Shown piece by piece: positions 57,830 through 64,000 of a DNA stretch of 64,000 bases (position 1 is the stretch's first letter; each line of letters begins with the position of its first letter). The stretch spans positions 692,715 to 756,714 of the forward strand of contig SJOL01007456.1 of NCBI GenBank assembly GCA_004794785.1, written 5' to 3'. Below the pieces are notes generated by a model. It saw nothing but the letters and a program-made list of their open reading frames with translations, was not told the origin of the DNA and did not search any database. Position numbers and translations under genes: made by a program. This DNA comes from Opisthorchis felineus. Lineage: Eukaryota > Platyhelminthes > Trematoda > Opisthorchiida > Opisthorchiidae.

Positions 57830-59917
57830 GACTGCCTCAAATAAACGTTTTAACCGTTGGCCGGACCTTGGAGATTATTGTGCACGAAAAATGAAAAAAA
57901 AACATTCCAACTAATAACAGATAGATAACAGTTTATAAATACCAAGTTATTGATCACTCACACGTTGGTATATGACTCGATATTTGGAAGAAAACATGCT
58001 GATTATACTGAGAAGTTTCTATTTGGAATACGGTTGGGAATTTCGTCGGACAAAATCTTATTTTTTTAGTTCACAGTCTGAAATAGCATTTAAGCATTTA
58101 GTTGGGCAGTCGAAAAAATCCTAATCGTTTTTGTGAACATGGATTATAGCTCTGTCGTTTTTAATGCTTCAAAATGTTCTTTCTAAACACATTACAGACA
58201 GTGTCAGCTGTTATTGACTGATCTTTTTTTCTTCATTTTAATGGTACACCATGCCTTATCAGGGCTGACTCTGGGCAAACAAGCTTCTCAAATCAGCAAA
58301 CGAAGAACGATTGGGGAAAGGTATCAATGAATGTATGCACAAATGGGTGCATTTTTTGACGAAGGTACAAGCGCGTTAGCAACAAACGGGACTGGAAAAT
58401 TCCCGTTTGTTTACACACACACACACACACACAACCTATGATCCACAAATCGGTTACACTGCACAAGGATGCACATGGACGGTGTTGTACGTGGTGGGGC
58501 AATAAAAGCTATCCGGACGGTTTTGCTATGACAATTCGAATTGACATTTTGATAAACGAAGCAGCCATGCTAATTGGTCGTAAATGTCCTTAATAGTCTG
58601 TCCTAGCCGCTCCACACCCTTTTAGTCAACCGATTTGTCGCCCCATACAGACTTCTGTCGCCTCCTCTAGCAAAGCTGGCCTGGAGCAGCCAAGTAAGAT
58701 GTTGCCGCGTTCTTTAAAGTATCACACGTGGACTTCCAACGGCTGCGAATGAGATCTGGTGTTCTGAACGGCGTTAAAGTGACCAGCAAATTTCATCAGT
58801 TCACATTATCATGAGCAAAGTTGTTTTGTTGTGCGCACCACAAGAACACAGAACAACAAACTGCACTCCGTTTATGCGCTTGATTTATGTTCCGAGCTGT
58901 CGTGCCGTAGTGTTGTTTACTTCTAGGGGGTATAACACGTGATGCCGCCATCTAATGACCTTGTGGTGTTTGACCATGGCGTAGCATATCTCCAGGGTTA
59001 TGCAGAAGGTTAACACCTATTTTTCTCAGCTGAATATTGGAATTGCTTTCACCCACTGCACATGCGGTGCTAATGTTTGGGCAGAACATATGACCCACAC
59101 CAATTGCCATTTAGAATGTTTAGAAACATCGATCAAAGCGAAATACGAAGCAGAGTGTGAAGTCATTCTGCGACCATAGTCTGTCGTGAATATCCACTAA
59201 CATCCCTCAAATATCACATTAGATCGGTCCGTTTGTGAATTTCACACTTATTTAAGTAGACTATTGAGATGCTGAATATTTTTGTGCTGTAGTTTTGCAC
59301 CCCGAACAGTACACAGATCTGCGTGGTCCTGATGGTTCTGCCTCCTGGGATGGAGCCCGGTATCCGATAAATCACTTGGTTTTTGTACCACACTTCATTC
59401 GTATGCTTTTCTCGTTTGCTTCACGCAACTTATCTTTGTTTGTGGTTGTTAGTGCCGCTTTTTCTGTTTACCTTTCCGCGTGCAATCGCATAGTGGGCTG
59501 GCATCAATTTTCCGATTCTCCTGTCACATCGAACTGGGCCGATTGATCCCAGCACACAGTGACTGCTGACACATATGGCTTGCACTGGGCTGCGTGTACA
59601 AACAGCTTGACTCCTGGTACAAACTCGAGGGAATAAGGTTGGAGGGTAAAGGGACAATTATAATCTCATCACCGTGGGAGCTTAATCATGTGGGTACAGC
59701 CAAACAGTTCAAGTCGAGAGTGTATGCACAAGGTAGCCTTGCGCCACCCACAGGGCTAGCTGATGGTAAGCAATGGTCAATTTGATCTGTGCATCAATGG
59801 GCACATAGGATATCAGTTGGCTCTGTAGTGGGCCGAATGTTCACATTGGTAAGCCATTTACCGATCAATGCAATACGACACAGAGCAATACGACATAACA
59901 TAATGCGATACAACACA
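57830..59917. other. No gene recognised; (CA)n at 58413-58433
   Basis: A (CA)n tract lies at 58413-58433. Around 59290-59350 an acceptor-like TTTTTGTGCTGTAG precedes an open stretch (LHPEQYTDLRGPDGSASWDG), but the donor after it (GTATCC) is poor, so I do not call an exon. Confidence 0.45.
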
Positions 59918-59975
59918 CTATAATACAATATAATATAATATAATGTAATGTAATATAATACAATATAATATATAT
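59918..59975. repeat. A/T-rich (TAATA)n tract, possible LINE 3' tail
   Basis: Degenerate TAATA/TATAA repeats. It lies directly beyond the 3' end of the minus-strand LINE remnant at 60060-60662 (which reads leftward), where a short tandem 3' tail would be expected for some non-LTR elements. Confidence 0.55.
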
Positions 59976-60000
59976 AAGGCCTTCTCTATCAGAAGGCCTT
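59976..60000. other. Perfect 10-bp hairpin
   Basis: AAGGCCTTCT, loop CTATC, AGAAGGCCTT. It sits between the (TAATA)n tract and the LINE remnant and could be the 3' terminal stem-loop recognised by the element's own reverse transcriptase. That role is an inference. Confidence 0.7.
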
Positions 60001-60059
60001 ATTCAAATCAGGTGGCATGGTTGCATGAGCGTGAAGCACTAGTGTTCTCTTCTAGCGTT

Positions 60060-60662
60060 TCTGTCACCGACGACGATGCCAATGGCCCCTTTTTCCGATC
60101 AACTCGTTGGAAATTCACTGATTTCAGCCAATTCTATCCAGATATGGCTCCGAGGTATCGATAGTCGAAGACCTGAGGATGTCTAGGATCCTCCACCAGA
60201 AGTGGACAATTCTGGCAACCCGCATTGCAGTTGATACAAGCGTCTTTTGGGGCCCAGTTTATCATTTTTTGATGTCACTAGTGACGTAAATCGGCAAACA
60301 CGATTCTGGCCTTTGAGATGCGTGCGTTAACTTCGTCTGTCACAATACCGTCGGAGATAATGTAACTTCCGCGATAGGTGCAATCTTATACAACTTCCGT
60401 TATCTCCCCTTAAATTCCTAGGGACACCTTCGGAGACTGTCGCTCTCGCACCATGACTGCATTTTGTGGGAGCGAAGCACATGCCGAAGGACAGGAGGGT
60501 CTTGGCCGGCTTTTCTAGTATTGCTTGAGCTTCCTGCTCTTTTTCAAAAATGAGAACAATGGCATCTGCATATTCCAGGTTGACCAAATTCTCGCTCGGG
60601 TAGATCCGAACGACACGGGCTGCCCCCCAATTAGGGACCATGAATCTGGGTATCGAACTCAC
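60060..60662 (-). pseudogene. LINE reverse transcriptase C-terminal remnant (minus strand)
   Basis: The minus-strand frame beginning at 60662 contains YPSENLVNLEYADAIVLIFE, with the catalytic YADD changed to YADA, then the KEQEAQAILEKPAKTLLSFG helix and MCFAPTKC strand. After frame breaks, LVEDPRHPQVFDYRYLGAIS (about 60140-60205) matches the LRVEDVRRLSVFDHRCLR block typical of the extreme C-terminus of fluke LINE polymerases. Everything upstream of YADD is absent. The loss of the second catalytic aspartate and several frameshifts make it inactive. Confidence 0.8.
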
Positions 60663-60689
60663 ACCTGGAGAGAAATAAGTGGTCTGGTT

Positions 60690-61200
60690 TTACGCCTACG
60701 AAGTTGTGTTGTTTAGCCACAATGAGTCCATACAAACCACTATGAATCAATTGCTGGAAGTAACATCTTGTTTTAGCATACGCTGTAAAGTCTTTAGGGT
60801 TTCTCCACACCTTGCATTCATTGGAGTCTTTAGAATGGGAAGTTCCAGTTCGTCGGTAGGTTTGCCTGTCACAACGATCGTGTACGCCACGCCTGTACTG
60901 TGGCAGGCGAAGTCAATACACATGTCATAAAAGCACGGGCGGTATTCGGCGAATTACGTCAGTTTCGGCGTCATAATGGAACTTTAGTCGCGATGGAGTG
61001 CCTTGTCTACCAGACAGCAATGAGAACAGCCCTACTTTTTGGCTGCGAGGCCTGGCTACTTTGATCTGAAAACCTCAGGTATCTTCGATCACCGATGTCC
61101 TCATAGCATATCAAATGTTGAACAGCTGTCACATGCCAATAAGCGAGTACTAGGTAGCAAGTAGGATTCCCTAGATAAGTATATTAAACCTTTTTGGCAG
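60690..61200 (+). pseudogene. LINE reverse transcriptase C-terminal remnant (plus strand)
   Basis: Plus-strand frames read EVVLFSHNESIQTTMNQLLE (the region just after YADD), then SIRCKVF in place of the MxLSxxKCKV strand, KARAVFGELRQFRRHNGTLV and CLVYQTAMRTALLFGCEAWL (about 60927-61060), matching the KARAxFxxLRHLWRR and VYxxxVRxxLLYGxETW blocks. It is in the opposite direction to the remnant at 60060-60662, and both begin near 60665, so the two truncated 3' halves diverge from a common point. Confidence 0.75.
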
Positions 61201-61324
61201 GTTTGCCGTCAATTCCTTACTGGACTGCTCGGTGGAAGTACGCCTGTCGTGTGCTGGGCATCTGATGGGTCAGTTTCTCAGAGTTTACCTGGTCGAACTA
61301 GTTGATAGCGTGTCGCCATAAAAT

Positions 61325-61676
61325 TATGCTTAGAAATGCACCTTATACACTTATCTGAATACCAATTTGGTTTTGACGGGCGACCCACCTGGAACCCAGC
61401 TTAATTTTTCATCTGTAATAGGCCTAAGCAACTAAATATGCTGCACCAAGCCGCCTCATGTTTCAGTTGGTATGATATTCGAGATATCGCGTTACACTGT
61501 ATAGACGTAACGCACTATTCACAAGGTTGCTGAAAACATTATAACATTATAAACGAGTAATTCAGCTGGGTTCCGGGTGAGTCCCCCATTAAAAAACAAA
61601 ATTGGTATGCGGATGAGTGTGTAAATCGAATTTCGTGCAATTTGGGTTCAAGTAATACATAAGGTTGACGGGGTCT
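61325..61676. repeat. Hammerhead repeat, fold-back copy
   Basis: Antisense arm: TACACTTATCTGAATACCAA, GACCCACCTGGAACCCAGCT, AATATGCTGCACCAAGCCGC, CATGTTTCAGTTGGTATGAT, ATTCGAGATATCGCG, GCACTATTCACAAGGTTGCT. At about 61537 it switches to sense: ACATTATAAACGAGTAATTC, AGCTGGGTTCCGGGTGAGTC, ATTGGTATGCGGATGAGTGT, GTGCAATTTGGGTTCAAGTA. The turn happens before the ribozyme, which is absent. The copy ends at the ambiguous base at 61679. Confidence 0.85.
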
Positions 61677-61724
61677 CGNATATAATATAATATAATATAA
61701 TATAATATAATATAATATAATATG
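61677..61724. repeat. (TATAA)n tract with an undetermined base
   Basis: Position 61679 is N, immediately followed by about nine TATAA units. The N probably marks an assembly join or collapsed repeat at the edge of the fold-back copy. Confidence 0.85.
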
Positions 61725-61759
61725 TACTCTAATAATATACTCTTTTACACAGTAATTTT

Positions 61760-62292
61760 GTTTTGATGTGAAACCCAACCGAATCCCAGCTGAATCTCTC
61801 TCTTCCCCAACTGCATGTGCTATACAAAGACCGCCTCATGTTTTAGTTGGGGCGAGATTCGAGATATCGCAGTATGTTACCTTGACAGAACACTACTCTT
61901 AGGGTTGTTGAAAACTCACTGTCCTTCTCTGGCTCATCAGTTAAATGCAATACCCGAGTTGCCGTCAAACTTATATTCTAATTGAAGCCAAATTATTCGC
62001 AGTTCGCAAAGTACACTCATTTGTAAACAAATCTGGCTTGAACGGGAAACTCAAGTGAATCCTAGCAGACTCCCTCAATTCTGATGTTTTTAAGCAACTG
62101 AATGTGCTGCACCAGGCCGCCTCATGTTTCAGTTGGTACGATATTCAAGATATAGCGATACATCACAAAGGAGAGATTCAGCTGGGTTCCAGGTGAGTCT
62201 CCCACAAAAACCAAGTTGGTTTGCAAATGAGTGTATTTCGCTAATTTCGTGCAATTTGAATTCAAGTAGAACATAAAGTTGACGGAAACACG
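61760..62292. repeat. Hammerhead repeat, longest fold-back (about 1.3 antisense units plus sense arm)
   Basis: Antisense: CCAGCTGAATCTCTCTCTTC, GACCGCCTCATGTTTTAGTT, GATTCGAGATATCGCAGT, GAACACTACTCTTAGGGTTG, then the ribozyme position (about 61917-61945) with the GAAA/stem III part deleted but TCATCAG retained; CAACTGAATGTGCTGCACCA recurs near 62096. At about 62160 (CGATACATCACAAAG) it switches to sense: GAGAGATTCAGCTGGGTTCC, AGGTGAGTCTCCCAC, TTTGCAAATGAGTGTATTTC, AATTTCGTGCAATTTG and a final GTTGACGGAAAC. Confidence 0.85.
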
Positions 62293-63484
62293 ATATAATT
62301 CTACGTAAAGTGAAATATCATAGAATTATGGCCTCACTACCATTTTGGACTCTTCTTGCGGTACTGAAAAACATTTTTTCGAATCCCTTCACAAAACTAG
62401 GCTTCCATACTGGATCCTATGCCATTTTAACTTCATATGAAGGAATCGTAACTTCAAGAGCAGGAGTAATCACCTCAAGAGCAGGAAAGTCAATCGTGCT
62501 GCTGTCATACCCACTGTTTATTGATTGGTTTTCGTCATAGCTGAGGTTCAAATGCTATCTTTCCGATCATGCTACACAGAGAACACTCGGATGAGAGTAG
62601 GCATGACAGTGGAACCATATACGAAGACATGGTTGTAGAGTTGTACCGGTCCAGCTGAATCATCTCAATGCGGTTGAATAGTTCTTCAAACGTCCGCCGT
62701 TAATTAGGAATATTTACCGGACAGCAGTACAAGACAAGAGAGGACGCGTTCGCTGGGGTAAACGACAACGAGTACAATTTGGCGCCAAATACAGAGGAAT
62801 CAACTGCTAGATTGATGTCTTCCTACTTTGTACTCACAAATGCAAGGGATATACGTTCATAACGGTGGAAAGCTTGTAGCCATGCTGGCCAAAGCGGAGA
62901 CTGGACATGCATGCTCAATCTCATTCGCATTGGCAGAATACCGTAATAAGCGTGGTTAGCAGTGTCACTGCGGATTAGCTGCGTACTCCGCTCTGTCCCG
63001 CTCATTCTCAGTGTAATAACAGAATGGACAAAGCAACGAATTTCGGGCGTATATGAGGGGACATGAATGTGGGAAGTGTGTACTTGAATCTGCACGACTA
63101 CAAGCCTTCAGAAATCAGCTTCCGAGGTAATGCGATTTTTGATGTACCAATTCTTGTGTCACAGTTGACCTTCGATGTTGACGTTATTACTCGGATTAAG
63201 TTTGGGCAAAAAATGACCATGAATAGCCGAATAGAGTTAGAACATTAAGAAGGGTTGTACAGGATTATGTCGTCTTGACCTCTCTTAATAACTGCTTTAC
63301 GAAAAACGAAAAAACGGACATAAACATAAGTAGTAAAATCCATAACTCAGATTATAACTGGACGACAAGAAAGGTACCATGGTGGACGTTATCTCTCACT
63401 TAGGTCTTTTTGTGAACGAAGGCCTGACCCAGGCAGTAAAGCTTCAAGATTGGCCAACAGAAGGCCCTTCACACTTGTATAGGC
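62293..63484. other. No gene recognised
   Basis: Short frames only on both strands. Confidence 0.45.
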
Positions 63485-63806
63485 ATAAAACACTACTCAC
63501 TAGGCTTCTGAAAACTCTTCGACAGCCGACGACCGGTTTCGCCTTTCCACCTCGGGCTCAACAAATAGGCGCAGTCTCCAACTTTTCGTCAACCTTGTGT
63601 TCTAATTGAACCCAAGTTGCACGCAATTCGACTTTCAATCGCCTGCATGTCAATTTGGATTTCGCTGGAGACCCACCTGGAACCCAGATAAATCTCTCGT
63701 TTATGATGTCCTTCTTCAGCTGGGTTCCAGCTGAGTCTACGGTCAAGACCAGATTGGTATGCAGATGAGTGTATAAGTCGAATTTCGTGCAATCTGAGTT
63801 CATCTA
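63485..63806. repeat. Hammerhead repeat, fold-back copy with ribozyme relic
   Basis: Antisense arm: AACACTACTCACTAGGCTTC, ribozyme relic at 63525-63571 (stem I GCCUAU/GUCGGC, GAAA, ACCGGU and GUC kept; CUGAUGA degraded to UUGUUGA; stem II loop enlarged), CCAACTTTTCGTCAACCTTG, GACCCACCTGGAACCCAGAT, CTCTCGTTTATGATGTCC. At about 63717 it turns to sense: TTCAGCTGGGTTCCAGCTGA, TTGGTATGCAGATGAGTGTA, GTCGAATTTCGTGCAATCTG. Confidence 0.85.
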
Positions 63807-64000
63807 ATTATTGTTGATTTGGACAATACGATTACTAATGAGTTGGCTGACAGGTGCTCTGAAACTTGAAGAGTGTAGCTTCTGGACTGATGTAGAACTT
63901 GGGAGTGGGGAAACTGATTTGGGGAAAGAACGGCTACGTTTTTTTTGATCCAAGTAGTTTGCTCAGTATCGCGCACTGGACTGACGTGACCCAACCAGTT
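63807..64000. other. No gene recognised
   Basis: Nothing supported up to the window end. Confidence 0.45.

Noticed and set aside
59290..59350. Coding exon after TTTTTGTGCTGTAG
   Set aside because: The following donor GTATCC is weak and the frame then runs into A/T-rich hydrophobic sequence; not supported.
61677..61724. CRISPR-like array from regular short repeats
   Set aside because: It is a pentanucleotide microsatellite without spacers; the genome is eukaryotic and no cas genes are present.

Overview
This window looks like intron- and repeat-rich nuclear DNA of a digenean flatworm (fluke). No long open frames run through it, there is no operon-like packing and no rRNA, and almost everything recognisable is mobile or repetitive. 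The repeat translations resemble those I associate with opisthorchiid liver flukes (Clonorchis/Opisthorchis). That placement is from memory and is an inference, not a search result.

The dominant feature is one short interspersed repeat family (monomer about 310 bp) found as at least 15 whole or partial copies, at about 1.8, 9.6, 10.0, 10.8, 17.3, 26.3, 28.7, 31.8, 37.9, 45.2, 48.6, 55.2, 61.3, 61.8 and 63.5 kb. One strand of this repeat carries a recognisable type I hammerhead ribozyme: CUGAUGA, a G-C closed stem II, GAAA, a self-complementary stem III ACCGGU, a GUC cleavage triplet, and a six-pair stem I GCCUAC/GUAGGC. The 45.4-kb copy has the complete catalytic core. Two loci are tandem (periods 308 and 311 bp), like the hammerhead-bearing Sm-alpha repeats of Schistosoma and metazoan retrozymes. 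Many copies are fold-backs in which an antisense arm is joined directly to a sense arm, always in that order on this strand.

Other mobile DNA: a Penelope-like element remnant (50.43-51.57 kb, minus strand) with a GIY-YIG endonuclease domain, inverted terminal arms and a 13-bp flanking direct repeat, plus five or six solo or fold-back copies of the same termini, which look hammerhead-like themselves; decayed non-LTR (LINE) reverse transcriptase remains at 31.1, 42.8-44.1 and 60.1-61.2 kb, the last a divergent pair; several tRNA-headed SINEs; a second SINE family at 4.4, 46.0, 46.3, 48.4 and 49.0 kb; another repeat pair at 8.7 and 12.7 kb; and microsatellites.

Host coding potential is sparse. 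The best candidates are a Ser/Pro-rich open frame of about 195 codons (20.36-20.95 kb, minus strand) in a G+C-richer island, and a possible two-exon gene for a 73-residue membrane protein (24.99-25.24 kb, plus strand) with a 30-nt intron. Isolated exon-like segments at 30.1, 39.8-40.2, 53.1-53.4 and 57.4 kb are weaker. The remaining tens of kilobases look intronic or intergenic, with only short chance frames.
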